DNA from: Blastomussa wellsi
Lineage: Eukaryota; Cnidaria; Anthozoa; Scleractinia; Plerogyridae
NCBI GenBank assembly: GCA_947652115.1
Contig: OX393569.1
Span: forward strand, 14,285,816-14,349,815
DNA: 64,000 nt
Reading direction: 5' to 3'
This document shows, one piece after another, positions 1 to 12,802 of this stretch. Position 1 is the stretch's first letter. Each line of letters opens with the position of its first letter. The position numbers and the translations under genes were made by a program. Below the pieces are notes generated by a model that worked only from the letters and a program-made list of their open reading frames with translations, made no database searches and was not told the origin of the DNA.

Positions 1-135
1 ACACACATGTGACCCCCTTCTGTAAATATGGTTTAAAATAAAAATTTTCTCACACCCCGCTATTACGGACTCTCGCTATTACGGACACCAAATCGCGGTC
101 CCGAGGGTGTCCGCTATAACGGGAGTTGACTGTAG
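1..135. repeat. Fragment of a pogo/Tigger-like DNA element
   Basis: The segment reads as repeated 'ctattacggac' phrases followed by 'cgctataacgggagttgactgta'-type terminal sequence, which resembles the ends of pogo-like elements. Only one end is visible and the rest lies outside the window or is lost. It sits upstream of the visible mevalonate kinase exons, probably in an intron. Assignment is by pattern only. Confidence 0.4.
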
Positions 136-1304
136 TTGTAAAAAATATGGCAAAAAAACATGGAAAGAACAATATTGACATCAGCAAGATAGCCAAGGCC
201 TCTTCCATAATTTTTATCATAATCCTCGACTGCCAGATTATGCAGGGCCTCTTTATGCCATGAACTGCATCTAATATTTCAGTCTGGAGTTCCAACCTAG
301 CTTAGTTCTTTCTCTTGTTACAGTTCTTCTCCATGTTTCTTGAGACGGAAACAGACTTGCCTCTGTTTGGCTCCTATTTACAAGGCAAATGAAGTTTTGC
401 TAACACATTTAAAAATAATTTCCAGTTGGCATCACATTTATAGTTTGGCTTTCGGGCAATCATATCTCCCATTATAGTTCCAGCAAGGAATAAATTATGA
501 ATTTATTTCCAAGTAAAGGGAAGACAAATTTGATCAGTATTGATCCAGTATTCAAATTCCTTAGGGAGGTGTCACACATTTTAGCCTGTTTCATGCTATC
601 GATCCGTGGAAGATAAGTTGGGTGAAGGAAGAAAGATAACAGTTCCCTTGACTCAAGAAACAGCTTCTACTTTCCAGAATGGACAGAATGAGGTTTTTGA
701 AAGAACATGGCTCACACAGGCATTGAAAAGTCCTTGAGAAAGCATCAACCCCTTGAAAAGTCCTTGAAAATTTAAAAAAAGGCCTTGAGAAGTTCTTGAA
801 TGTTCCCCAGTAGTCCTGGAATCTTATAGAAAGCTCCTTGAATAAATAAAACCTCATTAGTAACACAACATTGTCTTGCACACAGAAAAGTTTGAAAACT
901 CAGTTGATGTACCTTGGGAACCATTGTAAACATTACAAGTGGAGATAGCACAGTATGGACTGGAAATCATCTTAAATTATATCAAATTTAGCGGAAACCA
1001 AGTCCTTAACAAAATGTGATTTGTCCTTGAAAAGTCTGTGAAAAAATAGGTCTGACTCTCAAGTTTGTATGAACCGTGCAGAAAGATCAAAGGTTTGACT
1101 CACATTTCTGAGGCCTCCCACCTTTTCTCCCCACTGACCAAGAGCCTGGAACAGTCTACACGCATCTTGGTATGCTAAACTAACTTTGTTGATAAGTAAA
1201 ATGCCTAAGGTTTTGCTGGGGCTGTGAGAGGGGTGGCTTGGGAATAAATAAATAAAATGCAGTTGGACAGCCATCAATTTTGCTCAATTTTCTGTCTATC
1301 CAAG
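136..1304. other. Probable intron of the mevalonate kinase gene, with a short-period repeat
   Basis: No exon of the N-terminal part of mevalonate kinase was found here. Positions about 690-850 and 1018-1045 hold degenerate repeats of 'cttgaaaagtccttgaaaa'. The same vocabulary recurs in FMO2 intron 2 near 48420-48540, so it looks like an interspersed repeat family. Nothing else is recognisable. Confidence 0.5.
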
Positions 1305-4300
1305 GTTTGGATGTATCATGTTGTACATTGGAAGGAAGAGAAATTTCGTTCAGCAAAATTGTGGACGATCCTGAGGTCACAGAATTGGATAATAGACTTA
1401 TCAAGGATTCGATAAGTGTTTTCGTTTTCCTGATGGGTAGGATTATGGAGGGATGTGAGAGGTGAGAAAAATGTACATACAATGTTCATGTAGTCAATCA
1501 AATCATTAATTATTTTAGCAATGTCTGCTGTCATATTCATTTTTTAAACTTTTTCTCTGTTGTTAGACTTCCTTCCTTCTCAGTTGAAGTGCACACATCA
1601 ATTCCCATTGGTGCTGGTCTTGGATCATCAGCATCCTACTGTGTTTGCCTTTGCACAGCACTCCTGGCAGCAACAGGAAGGATTTCACTATCTTCAGTGA
1701 CGGCCGCTCCTGTTAATGTCTCAGCCACAACTCCATCTACTGATACGAGTGCAAGAAATGTGTTTTTGTCTGCTCGAGATCTGGAGTTAATTTGTAAATG
1801 GAGCTTAGAAGCTGAAAAGCTTGTCCATGGAAAACCTTCTGGCATTGATAACTCAGTTTGTACGTTTGGTGAGTACAAGTTGTAGCCATTTTGTGGAGTG
1901 ACAAAACCTGCTTCATTGTAGAGCATCACATTACATGAGGTTACAGGAGTGATTAGCGACTAGTAGCAAGTTGCTCAGTGCTTGACATAGCGTTAGCTTT
2001 TATTAGCTTACTTTGAACCATGTTGCCTCTTGGTGCCAGTTTTCATAACTTATTCAGGCTGTGTTTGCAGGATTAATAGTAGTTGGGCTCACTTTATGCA
2101 TGCACCAAAGTTGCATGTGTTCTTAGCTTTACTTTGCTCTGCACACACGGCATGTTGCTTTGCATAAAGTCTGCCATGATTTTCTACCCCACCCCGTTTT
2201 GCATTCGGGCACCCATTCTTTAGTTAGCAGGTAACTTCTGTCTGTTTTTGTCTGACTCTTTATTTACTGTCAATAAAGTGTACAGATGTAAGTCGCCAAT
2301 TCAAGGATTGTTGTTAACTATAATTTTTTTCTTTTTGTAGGAGGTGTTCTTACATTTCAAGGTGGTATCATCAAACATTTGACAAGGTATTAAATGATTA
2401 ATCCAAATTACAAGAGTCATCAGCACCTTTTAATTTGTTGAGTAACAATCAAAGCAGAGGAAAACAAAGTTGATTAATGAAGAATTATCACCCATTTAAG
2501 AATCAATTTGTTTTAATATTACGCCTACATGTGCCTTGTTGCTTCTTTCATTTAAGCAATACAGGACTGGTTTCTCTGCAATTGTACAAAAACACCCACA
2601 TCAATGCTTCTTTCCACCAGTGGCTGTGAGAAGTTGACCAAGTGATAAAAAATTAAGATATATTATTTAATCTGGAACTGTATACATTGTTGAACTGAAT
2701 AAGCCATTTTCTAAACAAGTGGGGGACTGGGAACAAATATTTAAAACCAATTGAATCGAAAAATTAAGCCTGTCACTGGAAAGAGAATTCAAACATTTGT
2801 ATGTAGACAAAGATGTACAGTTAGTACACAAACAGTATGAAAATCTTATAATTAAGAGACCTTTGTATGGTTGGAGGGGCAGGCATCCCTCTATTCCATA
2901 CTAAACTCTCTTGTTTCAGGGATGTTTGACCTAGTATCTAATTCAATCTCATCCCTGGAGCCCGCTTTTGATTTGGTTAGCACCAAGAGCACGTACTCTG
3001 GCCAGGACCAATTTTTGGAGCATGCACATAGTGCATTGTTTCGATTCTCAGCCAGTCAGAATAAGTGAAAAAGTCCTGAGTTTGCGCAGAACGGCCAGAA
3101 TCTGTGTTCTTGGTGCTGACAAGAAGAAAAGTGGGCTCTGGGGACGAGATTGCCGCTACTTTAGAAAATGGGTAATTTAAAATTTGTTATAATGTACCAC
3201 AGAATTCCCCAGCTGAAGATTCTTGTGACCCATACCAAGATACCTCGTAGTACAAAGGACTTGGTGTCTGGTCTCAGGGAAAGATATCGACAGGTAAAGT
3301 GATGAGTAATTAATGGACCTTGTTCACATCTGGTGTGTGGTGAGAGGCAGGTATGGAGTTAATTTTAGGCAAGGTTAAACTCGAGACAATACTGGCCAGC
3401 GGTCCCATTCATGAATCTGGGGTGCCCAAAGACTTTGTAGGGGCTCATTAATTTTACAATACTGTAATTCTCAAGTTGAGGTCAAGCCATTTGCTCGCAT
3501 TATGCCACATGCACATCACGCTTTGCTCCCGTCCCTCCCATCCCTTTTGGTAAGTACATTATGGATTAGTTTGGTGATTTCTTTCCACTTCATCGAGTTT
3601 TGCTCAGTGTGATGGTGCCTGGTGGTTACAACTCACAGGGTTGTCATGGTTACCATTTGCACTCACTAGCAGCTCCCACAGGGACGTCAGGCACTTTCCC
3701 TACACTTAAATTATCTTCAATAACTTCTCTACCTTTTTCTTATGATGTAATCAATAATATCTTCTTGACACTCTACTTCAGCTCCCAGCTGTTTATAACC
3801 CTCTTTTTGATGCTATTGGTGCTATCGCAGAAGAGAGCTGTATGTATCTTGAGAGACTCTATGAAACCCAAGGTATGTTAAGTTTTATTTCTGATAATTT
3901 TCTGATAATTGGGTTCAAACCTTCTCAAGCCCTTGAAAGACAATAAACAACATGTTTTTTCTTTTATTTTTCATTGCTTCAGTAGAGAATCTTTAGAGCG
4001 CCTGTAGGTGTAGGAGTATGGTAGTTATTTTGCCACCCACAAAAATAAGTAGTGAATGGTTGTCATGTGTTTGCAGTGACTCATCCATTATTCACAAGAA
4101 AACGTCCTATTTATTTTTTAGCAACTGAAGTCAAGAAGATAAAGCAAACTTTTCAAGAGCACTATTGTGTGTTAGAGGTAGATATTGCTCATAGTTTATA
4201 TGTTTTCTTCTTCTCAGTTTGAATAAACAGGACAAACATGATCCACCTTTTAGGCTGGAAGCAGAAACTGTCTTTTCATTTGGTCAAACAAAAAATCACC

Positions 4301-5593
4301 ATAAGGGTTCCATTTAGACGTATTGCACAGTATGGAAGGGGGGGGGGAGAGACTGGAGATACAAAGGGGAGAAAAAAATAGTTTAAATTGTGATCTTTAT
4401 CTGAAAGGTTTGTCCAAAAGAATACCGATACCGTGCTAGGCCCATATTCCTACTAAGGAAAAAATATTCTGACTGGTTATAAGCTTTCCCTCCTCAGGAT
4501 ATTAGCCCTTTCCCATTCAGCTATTTTCATGTTAACTGACTAATGTCTGCATGTAACATTGTGCAGGTCAAAACATTTAATAACCAGAGTGGCTCTCTTG
4601 GTGTTGATTCGTTCTTAGCATTTTAGATGTAAAATGCTTCCTTGTAAGGTCATTTCCAAACAATGTTTTTATGCCACTTTAAGGTCCCATGGATTGAAGC
4701 ATCTCCACATACAGATTTCCACCGCCTTGAAGTTCCCCCATAACTTATTATTTTACATGCTGGCTTGAACAAGGTGTGTATAATGATTCTAACTTCATTT
4801 TCTTTTTTTCATTTTCAGAAACTTATTGACCTGAACCAACAGTTGCTGGTGACATTAGGAGTAAGTCACAGCTCATTGGACCAGGTGTGTCAAGTGACAG
4901 CCAAACATGGTATGCACTCCAAATTGACTGGAGCCGGCGGCGGAGGATGTGCTTTCACTCTTGTCACGCCAGGTACTCATGTCACGCCAAGTTCACTTAC
5001 CCTCGCTACAGTGCAGTAGTGTTAGCACTGAAGTGAAACTACATGAATACATTGGGTGTAATGCTCCAGCGACATTCAAATCATTATAATCCATGCTGCT
5101 GAATTTTTACACTTGAACCATATCCATTGGTGTTTTTCCTTTTGGAAACTATTATCTGTAGAATTTTTTAATTGAAGATTGTGTTGTGTATTGCAAGAAT
5201 GATTTAGCTTGCGAGCACTATCATGCAGAGAAGTGCGCTTTTCACTTACCCCCAAAATTGCCTCCCTTGCTACAATGTAAGAAGGTGGCGACTGCTTCAT
5301 TGTCTGTAGAACGAAAACTCTCGTGTTCTTTGCAAGGATAAGTTGTCAGGATTGATAAGGGTGATTGTTTTCAATCCCGAAATTAACACCAGTACTTATA
5401 AAAGGGTCCTTTGGAGAAGTTGCTATGCAAGGTGAACCAAAAACCTTTTTCTTAAAGGTTTTCTGATCTGATTTCTTTCCTAGATATGAGTGAGGAATCT
5501 GTGACTAAGGTCAGCCGTGAACTGTCCAGCCTAGGGTTTGAAGTCTGGGACACGTGCCTGGGAGATAATGGCGTCACACTGGCGTTCACCTGA
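1305..5593 (+). CDS. MVK: Mevalonate kinase, 3' eight exons (5' end outside the window)
   Basis: This enzyme phosphorylates mevalonate with ATP in the cytosolic mevalonate pathway to isoprenoids and sterols. Eight exons join in phase: 1305-1461, 1567-1868, 2341-2386, 3203-3293, 3782-3872, 4122-4177, 4819-4972 and 5484-5593 (stop TGA), giving about 335 codons. Family members are near 400 residues, so about 60-70 N-terminal residues, including the first GHMP motif, should lie upstream of position 1. Visible signatures are the GHMP ATP-binding loop [11 protein letters not shown] in the second exon, the catalytic-Asp context [13 protein letters not shown] across exons 2 and 3, and the C-terminal [10 protein letters not shown]. 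The 56-bp exon at 4122-4177 is easily missed but supplies the conserved VLE before KLIDLNQ. The first exon's acceptor (caag at 1301-1304) is slightly less certain. The gene runs tail-to-tail with FMO1. Confidence 0.95.
2946..3150. mobile_element. Foldback MITE in a mevalonate kinase intron
   Basis: The left arm begins 'atctcatccctggagccc' and the right arm ends 'gggctctggggacgagat', its near-perfect inverted complement. The arms extend about 45 bp inwards, sharing 'gcaccaagagca' and 'tgttcttggtgc'. No coding capacity is seen. It belongs to the same terminal-sequence family as elements at 40406-40518 and 41466-41715. Confidence 0.75.
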
Positions 5594-6594
5594 CCCTACC
5601 CTCCCTGGGGATTGGTGAGTCATTCAGTCGTAGAAGTAGCATGTTCTAGTGAGTTGGGGAGCAGCACGAAAAACAGCCATTTTTATTGCTACAACTTGGC
5701 GCTGTTCCACAACTACCCAACGGTTTAAACAGGCTATATTAGATGTCACGATCTAGAGATGCCTCTCACGCTTATACACTTTATTCTTTTACCAATAATG
5801 ATAATCTTCGTGAAATATTTATCGAAACCAAAGCTAATCTTTAAGCAAGTGCCGTCATCAGCATTACTGTGTGAAGACTGTTTGCCTTCACGCATTTTAT
5901 TTTGCCATCGTAGACAGATTCCACAAACTACGGTATTCTTATTTTTTCCTTGCAACCTAGCCAGCTAGGTTTTTAAATGGAATACGAAATGTCCTTTGTT
6001 TTGCTGCTTTTACTGCGTTATATTTTATGAGATGCTTGAATTCCTTTGTACATTTGTCATGTTACTGCTTTTACTACACTGTATTTGTGCAAAATTTCCC
6101 TCAGTTTCTTAAGTGTTATTTTTATGTACGCATAAACATTGTTTGCCGAGGTCAATAGATTGTTTTCGTAGCAAATGACGTTAGCGTTCTTTTGCATTTT
6201 GTGTCTTGCCGTAAGGATGTGGCGTTAAACTAATGCAGACCTTAAGTCACGGTAAGCTACATTAGATAAATATTTAAGGCCGTTTCATTCGAATGTTATC
6301 CCCAATTGAGTGGGCGACCTTGACGTAAAGCATAACTTAAGTAAGGTACTTAAAACCAAAACTTCGTTCTTTGCCAGTTTTTAGGAAAGCACCCTCGAAA
6401 ATACTTTCTTCATTCTGTCTCTCTTGTAGTGTCGTTGAACCTCTTTCCAGTCCTCTCGGATTTTCTGTTACGTACAGCGTTTGGGGTTTTGTTTTAATCG
6501 ATGAGGAAGTCTGGCTGATGCATGATGCGATAAATTTGCCCTCGACCGTGGGTCAGCGGTTAAACACAGCAGTTTTACATACGGGCATCGTAGT
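5594..6594. other. Convergent intergenic space, MVK and FMO1 3' regions
   Basis: About 1 kb of AT-rich sequence between the mevalonate kinase stop and the FMO1 stop. It must hold both 3' UTRs. No RNA gene, conserved frame or clear repeat was seen. Confidence 0.4.
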
Positions 6595-9500
6595 TCATCG
6601 CCCCGCCCGCAGCCAGCCGACCACTGCGTCCCATTCTCCTCTCAGATCTTGGGACAATTCATTGAGCGTTGCTACGGTTACAAACATAAAGACTAACTTC
6701 AGCAGCTTTACGATGCTCTGGTGTTTGCTTGTTGTGGCTTTATTTCTCTTCTCCACGTTTGGGAACATCTCATTTCTGTACGTTTCCTCTATGACATTTT
6801 TGGCGCCTGGCCATGCCCCAGGGCCCATGAGGCGGTACTGGGCCGCACAGCAAGGTCCGAAAAAGCACTTAAAGGCTAGGAGAGGGTCCCTGAAAAGGAG
6901 CCTCCTGAGGTCTGGTTTACAGCCAACCAAATCTGCGAGTTGGTCTTTGTACGGAATGCTGGATACCTGAAGAATAAAGGAGTGAGGAAGGGTCGCTAAG
7001 TATTTAATATTTTGAACAGGTAGACAACTTTGACCCAACATTTTGCTTTGATCCTTTTGTGGCAGAAATGATTCACTGAGAACTATTTTCTGGGTGTAAG
7101 AAGGTGATCAAGCGATTGGGACAAGGAAAGTTATAGTTAAACAGTGCAGGACAATTTTATGATGCATTGAAGTTCGGAGGAATGATGGTCTAATTAATCT
7201 GGAGTCATCTTTCAGATTTTCTGACTGGTCTTGACAGACAGCTCTGCAGCATTGACTGAAAGTGATTACACAATGCATTCGAGCAATTTTCATTGTATGC
7301 AAGCGATGTGTACAAGATTGCATCATGGCATGTGGCTTTTAGAAGATGGTTGGCGACGTTGAATAACGTGATATCTCTCTTTGGCTTCTTGTCCAATGGT
7401 TTGTGGAAATGCTACAAACGCGATACGGCCGGTGTCTCTCAAATCTGATGATAAGTTGGGTGGAAAACGTCAAAAACCAAGAAGTTTTACGGAAATTTAA
7501 CGGAAATCGAATTCCCTTAAGATAAGACTGCATTTCGAGCTATTTTTTGTCAAACTTAATAATGCAAGGCTGATCAAACAGCTCAAAAATGATGTTATAT
7601 TTAACTAAGCGCAATATTCAGATAGAGAAAACCAACCTTCATCAGGGGCATAAAATGCTAAGTGGTGCTAAATGCTACTTTAAATGCTATTATTAAAATT
7701 CCAAAAAATTGCTAAAACGTTATTTTTCCCCATTCACAGACTTGGCTGATTTTGGCCGAAAATGTAGATCGATGTATTTAACTTGGATGCGCACAATCAA
7801 CTGTGTTAGTAAAATAAAACGGATTTTCTTGCCTGGATAGTAAGTCTCCGTGAAGCGTAGAAAATTTGCCTGAGTATCCTTTTTTCCTGTCCTATGTCGT
7901 GCAACATAAACTCTCTGCTAGGTAACCTGGCCAACCCCTTGAACACGCGAGTCACCCAGCGAGCCTGCAACTCAACCGCGGGAAAGAATGCGCCAGAGGA
8001 CTGGATCAGACCCATCACGGCTAGGGTCGACTTGGGGTGGTGGGGTGGGAACACTTGTTTGTACAACGATACTCGGTTGTCTTCAACTGGCAGAATGTAC
8101 TTGTCCTTTAGGAATTCAAAACAGATATCATAGCCCGTGCATGATACAACGGCGTCCAGGTTTTCCACTCTTGTACCGTCGGTGAAAACCACGCCATTCC
8201 TGGTAAAGTGAGAAACCCCAGGTTGCAGTTTTATGGCTCCGGTGGCGATACGAAGTGGGAGGTCATCACTGATTACCGTAGGGGCATTCAAAATTCCGTG
8301 CTGGGGAAGAATCCCGTACGTCTCATGGTCGAACCTGTTCTGAGCGCTTCGTACAGCCAACCATTCCTTCATCTTGTTCGGAAGGCTCTGAAAAAATCTC
8401 GTTTCCACGTGCTGGTCCCATGGCAACCCGCGTTTTTCCAGGCGGGAAATTACCCAGGCCCCTCTGTGGGAGCTGAGGTAGACCTGGGAGGCGTGGCGGC
8501 TGAGCTCAACGGTAATGTCAGCTGCAGAGTTTCCAAGGCCTGGATGGAAGATAGTTATGAAGTTATTAGTTTGCTGTCAGAGTTGTCAATATAAACCAGA
8601 TCATTAGGAAGGAGAAAATCTAGAAACAAAGAGTATGCTTTAGACTAAATGAGATACCAAGTATTAAAGAGGTATTGTGTAAATGTTCATTTAAGTGGCA
8701 TATGTGAATCGTACTCTTCAGCCGAACAAATAACTGAGAGGTTTTTATCAGCGCCCATGGGAAGTCTTCTGCGTCAGTTCGAACGCTATAGAAATTGTTG
8801 ATTGGAAAGTGTTTAATATGGAAGGAATCTTCACTTTGTTTCGTACTTTCGGGCCGACAGAACTCAATTTAAAAATAGAGCGATGCCTATATTGGCCAGA
8901 AATTTCAGGGAGGGATTTTAATGTAATACCTCTTGCGTGTAATACACACTGCTAATATTTCACCTTGAACTTAGAATTCATATTGCGCATATTACCAAGT
9001 AAAACTCGTGAATGTCTACCTTCTTATCAAAATTGCTTGATAAACAAGGACCTACTTTTTCCACAGTCCAACAAAACAAACAGTTTCCGATCAATCGGCC
9101 TTAATTCGTCCAAAACAGTTAATTATTCGGACCCCTTTATATTAGTCGATATTTTGTTATTTAGAAACTTAACAGTTTCTACTTAGCTCACCCGTAAACT
9201 ACTCTAGCACAATCAAATAATTTCGCCCGATTTGTTTTGCGTAGATTTTGTGAAGACAAGTCGCCGGTCATCATAGCGAATATTATCTGTCGGGCAAATG
9301 CTTCGCCGTGCTACTCGCAAAATCAGGAAAAAATCCAAAATAAATCATTGGAATTATAGAAAGGCCAGTATTTGGTCGTCTATGTTAAAAATGTGATCAA
9401 TCTTAGCTGTACTATGCAGTTGAATGCCAATGCGGCGCATCAAGGATGTATAGTGGTGGCACTTAAAGCGTATTGCTAAAAGAAGCTGCTGAAAACTTTC

Positions 9501-11033
9501 TGGGGGCAGTGTTACCTTTGATGAGGTAATTTGCAGTATACCTCGTTTTGGCTTAAGAGAGGAATTAATGCAGCTATTCATTTAACGACTTAAAAGTATC
9601 AGGAAAATGGTTTGTGTGGAGTGTGTTGGAACAGTTGCAATCCAAGGTCTAAGTTCCTTTTTGGTCAAAATATTTTAACATTGCCTCTCTACTCATATGT
9701 ACAAATGGGTTCCTGTAGAGTGTTGGTAAATCAGAATGACAAATATGTAATGGACTAACACCCATCCAGGGGGGAGGAGTGGGGGAAGCAATATACCATT
9801 GATTTAATATATAACGGAAACCTAAGTTACGTGCCGGCTTTAAGGAGTGTTTGACTTGTGAGCAAGAACGAGGCCGGCTTTAAAGCAATACAAAGTTGCT
9901 GGGTTTCGTAGCGACTCCGTCAGGAAAGACAGATCGCAAAATGTACCCTTAGAAAGTACTGAATGCCGTTATGTTAAAAATAAACTGCGGCCAAGGTATG
10001 ATACTTTAATATTAAGTGATTTTTTTACTTAGAAGCATAATTGCCTTGTTTAAGAACGACAAAGCTAATTAGAGCGCGTATTGGATTTACACTTGGTGAT
10101 ATTCGCTCTGAGGTTTTTTAACTGAATACATTCATCTAATTTAGTGTTACATAATCAATGGATTACTCCAGCCATTAACTACCTTAAACGTAAAGGCGGA
10201 TTTTAAAGCCATTACAAAGCCAATAGTTTAGAAGCATTTAAGCGCGCTGGCAGACCTGTCTACCGGCTGGGAGAATTATTTGGCTGTAAAATAAAATTCT
10301 TTTCTCTGATTGGTCAGAAGTTGTTGGGACCTAGTTCTGCAATCGCGAGTTCTATGAAACCCTTAATTCGCCCGTGATAAACTGTTTCAAATAGGTTTAT
10401 TTGCATAAATACAACTTAAGTTAAAATCATCGGCAGTAGTTAATCTTATCCTTACATAAACGTACCTATGACGAGAACCGCTTTGCCCTCAAATCCACGA
10501 TAACTCTTGTACTCATGACTATGCAGTTTGCGTCCCTCGAATCTATCAAGTCCGTTGAACGCAGGAAAGAATGGCTTTGATAGGTGACCATTGCAAATCA
10601 TGAGAGCATCAAAAATGCTGTCAACCCTCTTCCCCTCCCAATTAACGAAGCTTATTTTCCACTGTCCAGTTTCGCGGTGGTTTGCGGCCCGGCTTATTTC
10701 CAAGACGGTAGCGTTGAAGTGAATGTATTTGAGCAGGTCGAAACGATTGGCGTACATGTGCAGGTATTCCACGACGTCGGTGTGCGGCATAAATGGCGGG
10801 AAATGCTTTGGCGCTGGAAAATCCGAGAAGCACGTCATTTCTTTGCTGGTGTTTATAACGGTGGATTCGTACACCGACCCACTGCTTGAGTACGAGCCAC
10901 CTTGTTGGGAAAACTTCCATAATCCGCCGATATCAGCGCTTTTCTCAAAGCAGACCGGCTCGAGACCTTCATCTAAACAACATTTGATAGAAACCAAACC
11001 GCTTACTCCAGCCCCTATGATGGCAACCTTCAT
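6595..11033 (-). CDS. Flavin-containing monooxygenase, copy 1 (548 aa, three exons)
   Basis: FMOs are ER-bound flavoenzymes that use NADPH and O2 to oxygenate nucleophilic N or S atoms of small substrates. Coding exons are 11033-10466, 8539-7833 and 6966-6595, which join in phase to 548 residues, the usual family length. The N terminus shows the FAD-binding GAGVSG (about residues 7-12) and EKSADIGGLW. FEGRKLHSHEYK matches the FMO-identifying pattern F-x-G-x3-H. The NADPH site GLGNSAAD begins at residue 190, created across the first splice junction, and CTGY lies near 323. A hydrophobic segment near the C terminus (IVKLLKLVFMFVTVATL) fits the ER anchor. The second intron has a GC donor (CAG followed by gcaaga); the FMO2 counterpart is GT. 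Exon 1 is exactly 568 nt, as in FMO2. Substrate cannot be inferred. Confidence 0.95.
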
Positions 11034-12123
11034 CGTAAACCGTCTCCAGTCGTTTGCCTCCAGAAGGAGCGTATCTCGTTACGGAGCTTTCACTTTGAGT
11101 GTATCTCTCTCTCGGTTAAATTCAAACTAACAGTGCTCTTGAAAAGCGTTTTGTTATAATTAGTGTCCGCTTTCAGTGTATTGCCATCTACGTATTAAAG
11201 TCTTTGTTTTGTGATATTGACTACTGCGCTGGCGGGCTTTGTGATGAAATTCGAAGATATTGCTTTTCAAACCTCTGCGTGTTATAATACGCTTGCTTTA
11301 AAGCTTAGAGCGATACGTGCTTGAAATAGTGAAAATTCTAGAAAGCTCTTCAGTTAAAGCTCGCTTGTTCTCGATTCTTTTCCTCGGCTCGTTTAAACGT
11401 GCAACTAGTTCGAACGGGAGGAAATTTCTGCGTGACTTCTGCCCCAATGCGAAAGCTTTTTAACACCTAGCAGGCTAGAACAATAGTTTCTTTGGTGCTA
11501 AACGTTTAGCAATTGAAAATTCATTATGATGTGAAAATGCATTACCGCTGTAATTGTTTCCCAAACGGGTTTGACAGTTTCTTTGTGGATGTTTCCCAGT
11601 CTCCCAGGATATAACGCTCGTCCCAGTTCCTTTTCGAGGGATTTTGTGCTGTTTTTCAACGTGTCAATATTTCGTTTGCATACACGTTAGACACAAATCA
11701 CTGGTTGAATGGCAAATCCGCATTTAATAAAAGGCAAGAAACAGTTAGTGTACAACAATATGCAAATTCACTAATATTCTTGAATGAGTATTGAACTAAA
11801 AGTTTCCATTCACACTACACACAACTTGTCGAAAATATTCTCTTTATGGCTCTGCATAGCTTCACTAAAACGGTTACTAAAGGAATTGTTGTCGATTCGA
11901 AAATAAAAGTGGTTCACTTTTAGCTTCAAAAAGCCCGTTGTAAAGTTGTACTAACTTTTCAGAAGACAAGCCAAAAAAGCGGCAATGTATTGACTTATCT
12001 GATTGGTTCGTCCATAAAAATTGGTTCTTCCATAAAATTCGATGGTCAACTCGGCTGCAGTGTGCCTTGTTGAATAGCCACTCATAGAAAACTTGGACTT
12101 TTATATATATAAAGCCTTGGCTC
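11034..12123. other. Intergenic, upstream of FMO1
   Basis: AT-rich sequence that must contain the FMO1 promoter and 5' UTR. No conserved frame, RNA gene or clear element was found. Confidence 0.35.
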
Positions 12124-12378
12124 CTATGTGGAGCATAGCTCGTTTACAGTACTCTTCCACTGTTCTCTGTCCTGGGCCTGGTGTTCAATTTGGGTCCATT
12201 GCAGACCTATTTGCCGCAGTTCTTGTTCGGCTGATCTTCTCCAGTTGTTTTTCGGCCTCCCACGGTTTCTCTTTCCTTGAGGATTCCAAAAAAGTGCCTG
12301 TTTAGTTACGCTGTTGTGTGGTTTTCTTAGCGTGTGGCCTATCCATTTCCACTTCTTTCTTCTGATTTGAACCATCAA
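12124..12378 (-). pseudogene. LINE reverse transcriptase C-terminal tail, fragment
   Basis: The minus strand encodes about 84 residues with the typical tail of non-LTR retrotransposon ORF2 proteins: a basic KKWKWIGHTLRK stretch, NPQGKRNRGRPKNNW, then W-rich AQDREQW followed by a stop. No reverse transcriptase core or endonuclease lies upstream on this strand, so this is a 5'-truncated dead copy, as is common for LINE insertions. Confidence 0.8.
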
Positions 12379-12631
12379 CTTGGACTTTTAGTGTGTATTA
12401 AATTGTTACTGAAACAGATACTTCCTTTGTGTGCCTATTTTTCGCTCAGTTAAATTTGTTAACCCTGTTTATTAATTCCATATATTTCTTTTAATATCAG
12501 TTCTGTGTCTTCTATTTGATGCTACATCAAGAGAGTATTTGCTATATTGTCGATCATTTCTTTATTTCATTGTGTAATAATAATACAACCTATTAATATT
12601 GAAAGAAAACTGGATGTTGTTGACTGTGGGG

Positions 12632-12802
12632 AATAGGCCCTTTGCACGACCCAATCACATGGTACAAAATAACACCCTGCTGGTGAGCAAGCTATGCTCT
12701 GGGACAACCAAAACAAAGCCACTTCATGTCCCATAGCGGTAACTTGCCTACCAGCGACGTGTTATTTTGTACCATGTGACTGGGTCGTGCAAAGGGCCTA
12801 TT
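12632..12802. mobile_element. MITE with 44-bp terminal inverted repeats
   Basis: The left end 'aataggccctttgcacgacc' and the right end 'gggtcgtgcaaagggcctatt' are inverted copies. The similarity continues about 44 bp to 'ggtacaaaataacac' and 'gtgttattttgtacc'. The body is 171 bp and non-coding. A diverged one-ended relative is visible near 42183-42222. Confidence 0.85.

Noticed and set aside
6371..6970. A 199-codon plus-strand frame over the FMO1 3' exon
   Set aside because: Overlaps the FMO1 last exon antisense and has no family features.
7806..7832. Extension of FMO1 exon 2 to an in-frame stop (truncated FMO)
   Set aside because: A GC donor at 7832 joins in phase to 6966, restoring the full C terminus as in FMO2.
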